A DNA stretch of 64,000 nucleotides from Rhizobium ecuadorense (GCF_001187535.1 NZ_LFIO01001796.1:124001-188000); one strand, 5' to 3'; shown: positions 26,785 through 35,533, counted from the first letter of the stretch. The notes: a model not told the origin generated them from the letters alone. Numbers and translations are program-made.

Positions 26785-26812
26785 AAGAGCCGGTCGAATG
26801 CCGGCTCTTTTT
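26785..26812 (+). terminator. Second plus-strand terminator next to the prs stop
   Basis: Arms AAGAGCCGG and CCGGCTCTT around TCGAATG, followed by TTT-AA in the plus direction only. The prs gene is on the other strand and its transcript would have no U-run after this hairpin. The upstream plus-strand gene already has its own terminator at 26642, so this one may end a separate small RNA, or may serve prs as a U-poor hairpin. Confidence 0.6.
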
Positions 26813-27743
26813 AATCGAAGAGGCTGGAGACCGACTCTTCCTGAGCCGTTCGGCTGATGGCTTCGCCGATCAGCGGCGCCGTCGTTACGATGCGGATGTT
26901 GTGTGCCGAGAGCACGGCCGTCGTCGGCTGGATCGAATCCGTAATGACGAGTTCGCGCAGCTTCGAGGAGGTGACGCGGGTGACCGCGCCGCCGGAGAGG
27001 ACGCCGTGGGTGATATAGGCGGTGACGCTGGCTGCGCCCTTGGCGAGCATCGCGTCGGCCGCGTTGCAGAGCGTGCCGCCGGAATCGACGATGTCGTCGA
27101 TCAGCAGGCAGTCCTTGCCGGCGATGTCGCCGATGATGTTCATCACTTCCGATTCACCCGGCCGATCGCGACGCTTGTCGACGATGGCCAGAAGACAGTC
27201 CAGCCGCTTGGCAAGCGCGCGGGCGCGAACCACGCCGCCGACATCGGGCGAAACGACCACGACGTTGCTGAGGTCGTAATGGCTCTTGATGTCGCGCGTC
27301 AGCACGGGCAGGGCGAAGAGATTGTCTGTGGGGATGTCGAAGAAGCCCTGGATCTGCCCGGCATGGAGATCGAGCGTCATGACGCGGTCGGCGCCGGCTT
27401 CGGTAATGAGGTTCGCGACCAGCTTGGCGGAGATCGGCGTGCGGCCTGAGGCGCGACGGTCCTGACGTGCATAGCCGAAATAGGGAAGCACCGCGGTGAT
27501 GCGGCGGGCTGAGGAACGACGCATCGCGTCGATCATGATCAGCAGTTCCATCAGGTGGTCGTTGGCAGGGAAGGCGGTGGGCTGCACGAGGAAAACATCC
27601 TCGCCGCGCACATTTTCCTGGATTTCCACGAAGATTTCCTGATCGGCAAATCTTCGAACACTGGCTCTCCCCAAGGGAACGTTGAGATAGGTGCAGATCG
27701 CTTCGGCGAGTTGCCGGTTCGAATTGCCTGCGAAAACCTTCAT
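26811..27743 (-). CDS. prs: Ribose-phosphate pyrophosphokinase
   Basis: Protein of 310 residues, the normal length; it makes PRPP from ribose 5-phosphate and ATP for nucleotide, His and Trp synthesis. Motifs are clear: the N-terminal MKVFAGNSN, the flexible loop RQDRRASGRTPISAKL near residue 100, the DLHAGQIQGFF segment, and the PRPP-binding CLLIDDIVDSGGT near 214. It lies leftward at the end of the lgt-to-prs group, but separated from the lipoprotein gene by 105 bases. Confidence 0.97.
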   Translation of the reverse strand: MKVFAGNSNRQLAEAICTYLNVPLGRASVRRFADQEIFVEIQENVRGEDVFLVQPTAFPANDHLMELLIMIDAMRRSSARRITAVLPYFGYARQDRRASGRTPISAKLVANLITEAGADRVMTLDLHAGQIQGFFDIPTDNLFALPVLTRDIKSHYDLSNVVVVSPDVGGVVRARALAKRLDCLLAIVDKRRDRPGESEVMNIIGDIAGKDCLLIDDIVDSGGTLCNAADAMLAKGAASVTAYITHGVLSGGAVTRVTSSKLRELVITDSIQPTTAVLSAHNIRIVTTAPLIGEAISRTAQEESVSSLFD

Positions 27744-27848
27744 TTTGGTCCGCCCGTTATGCGCTGATAGCCGCGCTTTTTAGCCAGCTTCCCCGTGAAT
27801 GCAAGGGCAAAGGCGCCACAGGCTTTCATATTTGCGAAAAGTTTGTGA

Positions 27849-28667
27849 CTAACCGCCCCGCGCCTGCCGCCAGGAGGAGAATTCCGCGATGGTTTTCGAG
27901 CCGATCTGCTGCATCACCGAGGCGGGAACTCCCGCCCAGGGGTCGGCCGCCGCCGTCGGCACGCTTTCCTGCCCCTGGATGCGGTGCAGGCGGCCGCCGG
28001 CACTGTCGAGCACGTCCCAGACATAGACCACGGTGACCTTGCCGTCGTCGCTGAAGGCGGAGAGATAACCTTTGAGAATGTAGTCGCTGCTCGCATCGGT
28101 CGAGCTCTTGATGGAAAGGCCGTGCGCGCGCGCTTCGGCGCCGAGCTGGCGCGAGAGCGGGGTCACCGCCTGCACCGGTGCGCCGATGATCGGCAGGAAG
28201 CGCACGGTGTTGCCGCGGGCAGAGGAGGAACCGGGGAGGGCGGCGGTCTGTTGCGGCTGTTGCATCTCGACCGGCTGAGCCGACTGTGCGGGAGGCGCAC
28301 CGCCGGAAGCCGGCGGTGGCAGCGATTGTTCCTCGATCGGGGCGGAGGCGGCCGGCGAGGAACTGTTCCTCGACAGGGCATCCGCCTGTTCCTGCATTGT
28401 CGTCGGCGGTGCGCCGGTGCCGGGCCGATAGGCCTGCTGCGACTGATCGTAAGCTGGATGGTAGCCACCCGGCTGGGAGCTTTGGGCGAAGACCCGCTGG
28501 CGTGTGCCCGCCAGACGCTCGGCCTCGCCCTGCGTCACCGGGCTCGACGACGCGCGCGCGGAGGAATCGCCGATATCGACCTGCGGCGTCAGCGCATCGG
28601 TGGTATTGCAGGCGGTCAGCAGAGCCGTGACGACCAGGAGGGTGGGCACAATCGCAGCTCGCGTCAT
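27849..28667 (-). CDS. Putative lipoprotein with Pro/Gln/Ser-rich linker
   Basis: Protein of 272 residues from the start at 28667, which has GGAAAGGACGG upstream; an ATG at 28688 is an alternative. The lipobox LLTAC (Cys near residue 20) predicts lipid attachment after Lgt processing. Residues from about 30 to 150 are Ser/Gln/Pro-rich and probably disordered; the last 110 form a compact domain (VRFLPIIGAPVQAVTPLSRQL to the end). Many rhizobia have a protein of this layout, but its function is unknown to me. Confidence 0.72.
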   Translation of the reverse strand: MTRAAIVPTLLVVTALLTACNTTDALTPQVDIGDSSARASSSPVTQGEAERLAGTRQRVFAQSSQPGGYHPAYDQSQQAYRPGTGAPPTTMQEQADALSRNSSSPAASAPIEEQSLPPPASGGAPPAQSAQPVEMQQPQQTAALPGSSSARGNTVRFLPIIGAPVQAVTPLSRQLGAEARAHGLSIKSSTDASSDYILKGYLSAFSDDGKVTVVYVWDVLDSAGGRLHRIQGQESVPTAAADPWAGVPASVMQQIGSKTIAEFSSWRQARGG

Positions 28668-28757
28668 CCCTTGATCCGTCCTTTCCACAATCGCGTCAGC
28701 CCCGTCCGAATTTATGCGGGCGGGGGCGGGCGTCTGTCAATTCCGGATTCTCATCGG

Positions 28758-29918
28758 TCAAAGACCGATGAAATCCAGCGGATGGCGGGACAGCGCGCGC
28801 GGCGCATCCGCCGTCGTCAGATAGGTCTGGCCGAGCGTCATCGCCGTGCCCGTGTCGGAATCGGCGATGATCATGTGCACGAAAAGCGACATGTTCGGCT
28901 CGATCGGCTGCGGATTGCCGACATGGAACATCTGGTGCTCCATCCAGGAGGGCGAGAAGCGGGCGCCGAGTGAATAACCGCAGGCATTCAACCGGTGGCG
29001 GGCGAGGCCGCGCTCGTCCATGATCCTGGCATGCATGTCGAAGACGTCGCCGAAGCTGTGGCCGGGCTTCAGCACGGTCTCGATCGCCTCGATGGTTTCG
29101 CGGCATGCATTGTAGAGTTCGCGGTGGCGTTGCATCGGCTCGCCGATGACGATCGTGCGCATCATGGCGGCATGGTAATGCGCATAGGTGCCGGCCCATT
29201 CGAGCGTCAGCTGGTCGCTGGCGTCGAGTTTGCGGCGGCCGGCCTTATAGCGGCAAAGCAAGGCATCGGCGCCGGAGCCGATGATGAACTCGTTGGCGGG
29301 ATAGTCGCCGCCGCCGGAAAAGATCGCGCCCTGCATGGCGGCGAGGATATCGGCCTCGTCGGCGCCGGGCTTGGTCAGCCGGATCGCGGCGTCGAGCGCA
29401 TCGTCGGCGAGAAGGGCGGCGCGCTCGACATAGGCGACCTCAGTCGGGCTTTTGACGAGGCGCAGCCGGCTGACAAGATAGGATGCGTCGACGATCTGGC
29501 CAAAGGTGGTCAGCTGCGCGTCGAGCAGCCGGGAGATCCGGCCGGTCATGCCGTGCGTGTCATATTCGATACCGATGCGGGCGCCGAGCAGGTCCATGTC
29601 GACCAGCAGGTTCTTCAGGTCGAGCGTCGGATCGGCATTGACCCGGTCGACCCAGATATGGATATCCTCGAGGATCGAGGTGTGCCTGGCCTGGCGAAGA
29701 TCGGCCGAGCGGGTGAGCAGCGCCATGGTGCCGTCGCTCTTGACGATCAGCGTCTGGAAGAAGCAGTAGCCGAAGGTGTCGTAGCCGGTCAGCCAGTACA
29801 TGCTTTCCTGGGCGAAGAGCAGCAGGGCGTCGAGCTTTTCTTCCTTCATCTTTTCGGTGAGGCGCGCAAGCCGGCTTGCGAATTCTGCCTTTTCAAAGTG
29901 CAGTGCCATTCTGCTCAA
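28758..29918 (-). CDS. M24-family (pita-bread) hydrolase, ectoine hydrolase/creatinase-like
   Basis: Protein of 386 residues with a creatinase-type N-terminal domain and a pita-bread C-terminal domain. In metallo-aminopeptidases two Asp ligands occur as D-x(10)-D; here the equivalent stretch reads LEWAGTYAHYHAAMMRT, with Glu and His. The later segment (ACGYSLGARFSPSWMEH) also departs from the metal His motif. This pattern is like creatinase or ectoine hydrolase (DoeA/EutD), which do not need metals. It overlaps pgeF by four bases. Substrate unknown. Confidence 0.82.
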   Translation of the reverse strand: MSRMALHFEKAEFASRLARLTEKMKEEKLDALLLFAQESMYWLTGYDTFGYCFFQTLIVKSDGTMALLTRSADLRQARHTSILEDIHIWVDRVNADPTLDLKNLLVDMDLLGARIGIEYDTHGMTGRISRLLDAQLTTFGQIVDASYLVSRLRLVKSPTEVAYVERAALLADDALDAAIRLTKPGADEADILAAMQGAIFSGGGDYPANEFIIGSGADALLCRYKAGRRKLDASDQLTLEWAGTYAHYHAAMMRTIVIGEPMQRHRELYNACRETIEAIETVLKPGHSFGDVFDMHARIMDERGLARHRLNACGYSLGARFSPSWMEHQMFHVGNPQPIEPNMSLFVHMIIADSDTGTAMTLGQTYLTTADAPRALSRHPLDFIGL

Positions 29919-30709
29919 GTCTCCCTGATTGAGATCGCGGAAATCTGGCGGCCGTAGTCCGGCTCCTTGCGATGTGTCGTCCTGCGGTAGGAAAAGAAGC
30001 GCTCGCTGTCCGGATAGGTGCAGAGGCCGAGGCTTTCGGCCCGCACGCCGGCTTTCGTCAGCCGGCCGATAGTCAATGCCGGCAGATCGAACATGGCGTG
30101 GCCTGATGTTGCCGAAGGCGCGAAGAAACGTTGGTAATCCGGGTCCTCGGCGATGAAGCGCTCGACGAACTCAGGGCCGACCTCATAGCTTGTCTGGCTG
30201 ATCGAGGGGCCGAGGCAGGCGATAATGCGTGTGCGGTCCGCCCCCAGCGTCTCCATGGCGGCGATGGTGTTTTCAAGCACGCCCGTCAGCGCGCCCTTCC
30301 AGCCCGCATGGGCAGCGCCGACGACGCGATTGTCCGGGTCGGCAAACAGGATCGGGCCGCAATCGGCGGCAAGCACGCCAAGCACGATGCCGGGGGTGCG
30401 CGTGACCATCGCATCCGCCGCGGGACGGGCGCCGTCGTAATCGGCATCGATCGTCACGACATCCGGGGAATGCACCTGATGCACGGTCGCCAGCCGCTCG
30501 ACCGGCAGGTCGAACCAGGCGGCGACCCGGCGGCGGTTTTCCAGGACCTTGTCACGTTCGTCGCTGGAGCCGAGGCCGACATTGAGGCCACGATACAGCC
30601 CTTCGGAAACGCCGCCGGCGCGGGTGAAATAACCGTGGCGGATAGTGCCGCCCGCCGCTTCGTTCAGCAGCGTGCTTTCGATCGGTGCGGGAGAGGCCGC
30701 GTCCTGCAT
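29915..30709 (-). CDS. pgeF: Peptidoglycan editing factor / laccase-domain protein
   Basis: Protein of 264 residues of the YfiH/PgeF family. The metal ligands are visible in the HQVHSPDV, ADCGPILFAD and AAHAGWKGA segments. Family members were once called polyphenol oxidases; in Escherichia coli PgeF prevents misincorporation of L-Ser in peptidoglycan. It is followed by the M24-like gene with a four-base overlap and preceded by the NDUFAF7-like methyltransferase and lgt on the same strand, a common alphaproteobacterial order. Confidence 0.93.
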   Translation of the reverse strand: MQDAASPAPIESTLLNEAAGGTIRHGYFTRAGGVSEGLYRGLNVGLGSSDERDKVLENRRRVAAWFDLPVERLATVHQVHSPDVVTIDADYDGARPAADAMVTRTPGIVLGVLAADCGPILFADPDNRVVGAAHAGWKGALTGVLENTIAAMETLGADRTRIIACLGPSISQTSYEVGPEFVERFIAEDPDYQRFFAPSATSGHAMFDLPALTIGRLTKAGVRAESLGLCTYPDSERFFSYRRTTHRKEPDYGRQISAISIRET

Positions 30710-30820
30710 CTGTGATTCCGGGGTTTTTTAAGAGGTTTGTTATTATCCCAAGCGCATCGCATTGGCGGCGCGCTTCAAGTTCTTGGTGGCTGGGATGTTG
30801 AACCAGCCGCGTGCGCCCTG

Positions 30821-31921
30821 TCAATCCACGGGGCGAAAGGGCATGAGGTCGACTGCGGGGTTAGAGACCGCCATCACCTTGAAGAGTTCACCCATCCGGC
30901 CTTCACCGGCGCCGGCGAGCCGCTCGACTGCCGTTTGAATGACCTGCTGGGTTTGCGGCTCGCGATCCTGGCCGAGGGCGGCGGCACGTTCGAGGATGCC
31001 GAGGCCGGTCAGAAAATCACCCTGATGCAGGGCGCCGTTCAGATGGACGCCGGCCGCAAGCGCTGTTTCGGCGAGCTGCTGGAAGTCGACATGGCTCGTC
31101 AGATCGGCTTCGCCGGGATGGGCGAGCGGCGGGTCGAATTCATGCATGCGCACGGCCTGCAGCGTATCGCCGAAGCCGGTGACGAGATGGCCGTAATCGA
31201 TCGCGAGCGCCGTTCCGCCGAAGGCGCGCAGCCGCTCGCAGATCGCCATCATCACCGCCTGGCGGGCAGGCGAGATCTCGAAGAGCGTGCCGAGCGGCAG
31301 GTTCTGCACCGGTTCGGGCAGAAGTGCCGGATCAAGGCCGGCGACGCCGGCGGCGAAGGCCAGCTCGCCATTGGCATCAATGCCGATCATGCGCTCACGG
31401 AAACCCGTCGGCATGCGGACAAACTGGCGGATCGGGATGGCGTCGAACAATTCATTGGCGGCTATCAGGGTGAAGCCCGGCGGGACTTCGTCGAAGCCGT
31501 GGTGCCAGACGATCTTCTCGCCGTAAGCCTCGAGTGTCTGGCTCTGGACGTCGCGCAGGCGCTCGCTGGTTTCGACGAGATGTACGGTCATCGCCTCCAG
31601 GAGCGGCGGAGCGATGCGGGAAATGACCCGCAGCATATCCGCCATCATCGTGCCGCGGCCGGGGCCGATCTCGACGAGGCGGACGCCCGCCGGCGTGCCG
31701 TGGCGCTGCCAGGCATGGACGATGAAGACGCCGATCATCTCGCCGAAGATCTGGCTGATTTCGGGCGCGGTAACGAAATCACCCGAGCGGCCGAACGGCT
31801 CGCGGGTCCGGTAATAGCCGTGTTCGGGATCGGCCAGGCAGAGCGAGAAATAATCGGTGACGCTGATCGGGCCGTTGGCCTGGATGATCGCCTTGATCTT
31901 TTCGCCTAGAGCGGTGGTCAT
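30821..31921 (-). CDS. SAM-dependent methyltransferase, MidA/NDUFAF7 family
   Basis: Protein of 366 residues. The glycine-rich SAM site is VRLVEIGPGRGTMMADMLRV near residue 85, preceded by the family segment YRTREPFGRSGDFVTAPEISQIFGE. The mitochondrial relative NDUFAF7 dimethylates an Arg of complex I subunit NDUFS2; a bacterial substrate is not established. It starts 19 bases after lgt and probably shares its transcript. Confidence 0.92.
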   Translation of the reverse strand: MTTALGEKIKAIIQANGPISVTDYFSLCLADPEHGYYRTREPFGRSGDFVTAPEISQIFGEMIGVFIVHAWQRHGTPAGVRLVEIGPGRGTMMADMLRVISRIAPPLLEAMTVHLVETSERLRDVQSQTLEAYGEKIVWHHGFDEVPPGFTLIAANELFDAIPIRQFVRMPTGFRERMIGIDANGELAFAAGVAGLDPALLPEPVQNLPLGTLFEISPARQAVMMAICERLRAFGGTALAIDYGHLVTGFGDTLQAVRMHEFDPPLAHPGEADLTSHVDFQQLAETALAAGVHLNGALHQGDFLTGLGILERAAALGQDREPQTQQVIQTAVERLAGAGEGRMGELFKVMAVSNPAVDLMPFRPVD

Positions 31922-31940
31922 GTCGCGCGTCCTGCCGTTT

Positions 31941-32786
31941 TCAGAGCTGCGGCGCAGCCTGGCGGCGGGCCCTGAGCATCGCCCAGAGGCCGAGCAGGAT
32001 CATCGGGGAGGAGAGCACCATGCCCATGGTCAGCCAGTTCGTGCCGAGGAGGTAACCGAGCTGGGCGTCAGGCTCGCGGAAGAATTCGACGAAGATGCGC
32101 GACAGCGCATAGCCGCAGACGAAGACGCCCGTGATGAAGCCGGGGCTCTTCAGCGCCCGCATGCGGTAAACCAGGGCGGCCAGCACCAGGAGCAGAACGA
32201 TGCCTTCGAGGCCGGCTTCGTAAAGCTGGCTCGGGTGGCGGGCGAAGGGGCCGCCGGTCGGGAAAACCACGGCCCAGGGCACGTCGGTCAGCCGGCCCCA
32301 GAGTTCGCCATTGATGAAATTGGCGATGCGGCCGAAGAACAGCCCGAAGGGAACGACGGTGGCGACGATGTCGAACAGGCTCCAGATCGGAATGCCGTTG
32401 CGGCGGGCAAAGATGATCATGGCGATCGTCGTGCCGGTCAGGCCGCCATGGAAGGACATGCCGCCGTTCCAGATCTCGAGCGCGCGCACGGGACTGCGCA
32501 GGACGGCGGGGAGATCATAGAAGAAAATATAGCCGAGACGGCCGCCTAGGACGACGCCGAGAGCCGCCCAGACGATGAAGTCGTCGAGCTGCGTCTTAGA
32601 CATCGGCGAGACATTGCCGGGCCAGAGACTGTTATTGGCGGCGAGGCGACGCGCATAGGCCCAGCCGAGCAGGATGCCGGCGACATAAGCGAGACCGTAC
32701 CAGTGAATCGCCAGCGGACCGATCGAAAAAGCGATCGGATCGATGTCCGGGAAAGGCATGATGGCAAGGAGATTGGCTGCTGTCGG
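31941..32786 (-). CDS. lgt: Prolipoprotein diacylglyceryl transferase
   Basis: Protein of 281 residues if translation starts at the TTG at 32786, which has AGGTGGG at good distance; the ATG at 32759 (272 residues) has no clear site. Seven hydrophobic segments and the Lgt signature are visible: the H-W-Y-G-L-A-Y start, GGRLGYIFFYD, the RIANFINGELWGR stretch with the conserved Arg/Asn, and HPSQLYEA. It attaches diacylglycerol to lipobox Cys residues in the inner membrane, and would process the lipoprotein encoded at 27849. Confidence 0.95.
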   Translation of the reverse strand, partial: PTAANLLAIMPFPDIDPIAFSIGPLAIHWYGLAYVAGILLGWAYARRLAANNSLWPGNVSPMSKTQLDDFIVWAALGVVLGGRLGYIFFYDLPAVLRSPVRALEIWNGGMSFHGGLTGTTIAMIIFARRNGIPIWSLFDIVATVVPFGLFFGRIANFINGELWGRLTDVPWAVVFPTGGPFARHPSQLYEAGLEGIVLLLVLAALVYRMRALKSPGFITGVFVCGYALSRIFVEFFREPDAQLGYLLGTNWLTMGMVLSSPMILLGLWAMLRARRQAAPQL

Positions 32787-32992
32787 CAAGGTTTTCCCAC
32801 CTGTTTGGTTGCGCGGAACATGCCGCTGCGATCCCGGACGGTCAAGTCCATTGTTCGTGATGGCGCTTTCGCGGCGCGTTCCGGCAAGCCGATCCAATGC
32901 AAAGCGCTTGCATCGCGGGTGGCGAAGCCCTACCTCAATCCTTGAGGCCCCACAGGGCTGAAATTCACCTCATGCGAAGGGAGAAAAACGCC

Positions 32993-33253
32993 ATGACGAC
33001 CGGAACGAACCGCATCATGGACGAATTCGCCAAGCTGATGACCGATGCGGCAGGTGCTGCCCAGGGCGTCCGCAAGGAGATCGAAACCGCCTTCAACGCC
33101 CAGGCCGAGCGTTGGCTGAACAGCATGGATATCGTCAAGCGCGAGGAGTTCGAGGCTGTGCGCGAAATGGCGATCAAGGCGCGCGACGAGAACGAGGCGC
33201 TTGCCGCCCGCATCGCGGCGCTCGAAGCGAGGCTTGGCGGCGAGGGGCACTGA
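32993..33253 (+). CDS. ubiK: Ubiquinone biosynthesis accessory factor UbiK-like (BMFP/DUF526)
   Basis: Protein of 86 residues with GAAGGGAGA upstream of the ATG at 32993. It is almost all helix, with an amphipathic N-terminal stretch (RIMDEFAKLMTDAAGAAQGV) and a C-terminal coiled coil (REEFEAVREMAIKARDENEAL). This is the BMFP membrane-fusogenic family whose E. coli member UbiK scaffolds coenzyme Q synthesis. It is divergent from lgt. Its stop codon coincides with the terminus of an intergenic repeat. Confidence 0.82.
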   Translation: MTTGTNRIMDEFAKLMTDAAGAAQGVRKEIETAFNAQAERWLNSMDIVKREEFEAVREMAIKARDENEALAARIAALEARLGGEGH

Positions 33254-33353
33254 TCCGCGTCGCAATCTTTCAGATTCGCTCCTTGCGCTTCAGGTCTTTG
33301 TCTTCCGCACGCCGCAACCGCAAGCCGCCGAACGCTTTGCGCGGCATGCTTTA
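33251..33353. repeat. RIME-type two-palindrome repeat (copy 2)
   Basis: A diverged copy of the family seen at 35553, 39508 and 56280: TGATCCGCGTCGC, CTTTCAGATTCGCTCC, TTGCGCTT, then GCGGCATGCTTTA. Its left terminus aligns TGA (the ubiK stop, 33251-33253) with the TAA that begins the consensus arm. Confidence 0.75.
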
Positions 33354-33744
33354 AAGTCCCGATATGACACAGATGCGGCGTTGCCTTCATGCCACACGCC
33401 GCATCCGTCACAAAAAATTCAGGTGGAGTTTTCCACCTGTGGACACTGCCAAAAAAGCCAATTCGCAGAGTCGCTTATTCTCCCTTCTGAATTGAATTTC
33501 GAAGAGCCTTTCCACAGTGGTCCGGCCTATTTTCCCCTCAGGGGGCTGGCAGGTGGCAAGGGGCATTATACACTGATTTTAAATGATGATTCGAAGCGAC
33601 TTGGTAAGCTCCGGGCAGGTTATCTGCGTTAAGTCTGGCAGCGGTTCAACGATCATCCGAGTGGTGGTTCCGGTATTTGCGTGTGTCTTTCTTGTGTTCT
33701 TACACCAAGTTAGGTCGCATTCGTTCCGGTCAAGAAGGTGCTGC
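33354..33744. other. Intergenic region with two inverted repeats upstream of ybjN-like gene
   Basis: About 390 bases without a supported gene. It holds an inverted repeat at 33365-33410 (TGAC then GATGCGGCG pairing CGCCGCATC then GTCA, 16-base centre) and a small palindrome AGGTGGA-gttt-TCCACCT at 33421-33438. The promoter of the YbjN gene should be in the right half. A 48-residue frame at its end lacks a ribosome-binding site. Confidence 0.5.
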
Positions 33745-34245
33745 ATGAACCTGATGGAATTGGAAGTCGAGCGTCAGTCGAACCCGGTCGATATGATTGA
33801 GTACGTTGCCTCCAACAACGACTGGTCGTTTGAACGGTCCGGCGAGGACGAGATCGCGATGACGGTCGAGGGTCGCTGGACGGACTACCACGTCTCCTTC
33901 TCCTGGATGGAGGAATTCGAGGCGCTGCACCTTGGCTGCGCCTTCGATATCAAAGTTCCCGACATCAGGGTCAACGAGGTGGTCAAGCTGCTCTCGGCGA
34001 TCAACGGGCAGGTGCTGATGGGGCATTTCGACCTCTGGCGCCAGGAAGATGTCGTCATCTTCCGGCAGTCGCTGCTGCTGGCCGGCGGCGCGGAGCCCAC
34101 CAACCGCCAGGTGGAGGTGCTGCTTTCCAGTGCGCTCGATACCTGCGAAGCCTATTTCCAGGCATTCCAGTTCGTCGTGTGGTCCGGCATGGAAGCGACG
34201 AAGGCAATGGAAGCCGTGTTGTTCGAAACAGTCGGCGAGGCATAA
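33745..34245 (+). CDS. YbjN-domain protein
   Basis: Protein of 166 residues; the ATG at 33745 has AAGAAGG upstream. The body matches the YbjN/chaperone-like sensory family: SNNDWSFERSGEDEIAMTVEGRW, then VKLLSAINGQVLMGHFDLW and a helical C-terminus. Such proteins are often class I type III chaperone-like folds of unknown ligand. It is followed after one base by proC, so the two are co-transcribed; whether they are functionally linked is unknown. Confidence 0.88.
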   Translation: MNLMELEVERQSNPVDMIEYVASNNDWSFERSGEDEIAMTVEGRWTDYHVSFSWMEEFEALHLGCAFDIKVPDIRVNEVVKLLSAINGQVLMGHFDLWRQEDVVIFRQSLLLAGGAEPTNRQVEVLLSSALDTCEAYFQAFQFVVWSGMEATKAMEAVLFETVGEA

Positions 34246-34246
34246 G

Positions 34247-35074
34247 ATGCCCACGAACACCTTCTCCTCGACAAATCCCGTCGTCCTGATCGGCGCCGGA
34301 AATATGGGCGGGGCGATGCTCTCCGGCTGGCTGAAAAGCGGCGTGCCGGGCTCGGCCGTCATTGTCGTCGATCCCGGCCCGTCGCCGGCGATGCTGGCGA
34401 CGATCAGCGAGGCCGGCGCGACACATGTGGTCGCGGCTCCCCCGGCTTTGAAGGCAAGCGTGCTGTTTCTCGCGGTCAAGCCGCAGGTGATGGAGATGGT
34501 GCTGCCGGCGGTGAAAAGTGCCGTCGGGCCGGAAACCGTCGTCGTCTCGGTGGCTGCCGGCAAGACGCTCGGTTTCCTTGAGACGCATCTGGGCAAAGCC
34601 GCCATGGTGCGGGCCATGCCGAATACGCCGGCCATGGTCGGGCGCGGCGTCACCGGCGCCTTTGCCAATTCAGCGGTCAGCAATCAGCAGCGCGAGCGTG
34701 TCCACTCCCTTCTCAGCGTCTCGGGTCCTGTGGAATGGGTGCCCGCGGAAACCGATATCGATGCCGTGACGGCGCTGTCGGGCAGTGGTCCTGCCTATGT
34801 GTTCTATCTCGTCGAATGTATGGCGGAGGCAGGCCGTAAACTCGGCCTGCAGGCGGACCTCGCCATGCGTCTTGCGCGGGAAACAGTCGCGGGGGCTGGT
34901 GAACTCTTGCACCAGTCCCCCGACGACGCTTCGCGGCTGCGGCAGAATGTGACCTCTCCCGGCGGCACGACGGCGGCGGCACTCGCCGTGCTGATGGCCG
35001 AAAACGGCATGCAGCCTCTGTTCGACGCAGCGCTGGCGGCGGCGCGCAAGCGGGCCGAAGAGCTGGCCGGCTAG
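34247..35074 (+). CDS. proC: Pyrroline-5-carboxylate reductase
   Basis: Protein of 275 residues that reduces pyrroline-5-carboxylate to proline. The Rossmann motif LIGAGNMGGAMLSGWL is at residues 14-29, and the C-terminal signature ALSGSGPAYVFYLVE and QNVTSPGGTTAAAL are present. The start follows the ybjN stop by one base. The TAG stop (35072-35074) forms the first bases of an adjacent palindromic repeat. Confidence 0.96.
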   Translation: MPTNTFSSTNPVVLIGAGNMGGAMLSGWLKSGVPGSAVIVVDPGPSPAMLATISEAGATHVVAAPPALKASVLFLAVKPQVMEMVLPAVKSAVGPETVVVSVAAGKTLGFLETHLGKAAMVRAMPNTPAMVGRGVTGAFANSAVSNQQRERVHSLLSVSGPVEWVPAETDIDAVTALSGSGPAYVFYLVECMAEAGRKLGLQADLAMRLARETVAGAGELLHQSPDDASRLRQNVTSPGGTTAAALAVLMAENGMQPLFDAALAAARKRAEELAG

Positions 35075-35180
35075 AGCGCCGCGCGTCTATAAAGACGCGC
35101 CAAGGACGCTCTAACATTTTAAATGCGCATCATTCCTTTGCGAAAATCGATCTCGATTTTCGCAAAGGAATGATGCGCTA
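35072..35180. repeat. Two-palindrome repeat after proC (RIME-like, copy 3)
   Basis: First palindrome 35072-35113: TAGAGCG/CGCTCTA enclosing GCGCGTC/GACGCGC. Second: a perfect 26-bp arm pair (35125-35150 and 35153-35178) with a 2-base centre, one of the strongest hairpins in the window. The first three bases are the proC stop codon. It could act as terminator or mRNA stabiliser for ybjN-proC. Confidence 0.85.
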
Positions 35181-35191
35181 GCGGAGACGAT

Positions 35192-35533
35192 ATGGCCGAG
35201 GAGATTAGCTACGCCGAGTTCGAGCGTGTAGACATTCGCGTCGGCACGATCATCGAAGCCAGTCCCTTTCCGGAAGCGCGCAAGCCGGCATACAAGCTGG
35301 TCATCGACTTCGGCCCCGATATCGGCATCAAGAAATCCTCGGCACAGATCACCGTGCACTACACGCCGGAAAGCCTGATCGGCCGGCAGGTGCTCGGCGT
35401 CGTCAATTTCCCGCCACGCCAGATTGGGCCGGTCCGCTCGGAAGTACTGACGCTGGGTTTCGAGGACGAGAATGGTGCAATCGTGCTTACGGCGGTCGAG
35501 CAGCCGGTGCCGAACGGCAGGAAGATGATGTGA
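35192..35533 (+). CDS. csaA: CsaA-like tRNA-binding domain protein
   Basis: Protein of 113 residues consisting only of the OB-fold tRNA-binding domain related to MetRS C-termini: FERVDIRVGTIIEASPFPEARKP, then KSSAQITVHYTPESLIG and VVNFPPRQIGP. CsaA proteins are dimers with tRNA-binding or chaperone-like activity. It begins 11 bases after a palindromic repeat, and its stop lies inside a small hairpin. Confidence 0.88.
   Translation: MAEEISYAEFERVDIRVGTIIEASPFPEARKPAYKLVIDFGPDIGIKKSSAQITVHYTPESLIGRQVLGVVNFPPRQIGPVRSEVLTLGFEDENGAIVLTAVEQPVPNGRKMM

Noticed and set aside
33421..33520. TTTTCCACCTGTGGA and TTTCCACAG sequences as a possible replication origin
   Set aside because: Only loose DnaA-box resemblance, no cluster, no flanking origin genes such as hemE or dnaA, and no AT-rich unwinding region.
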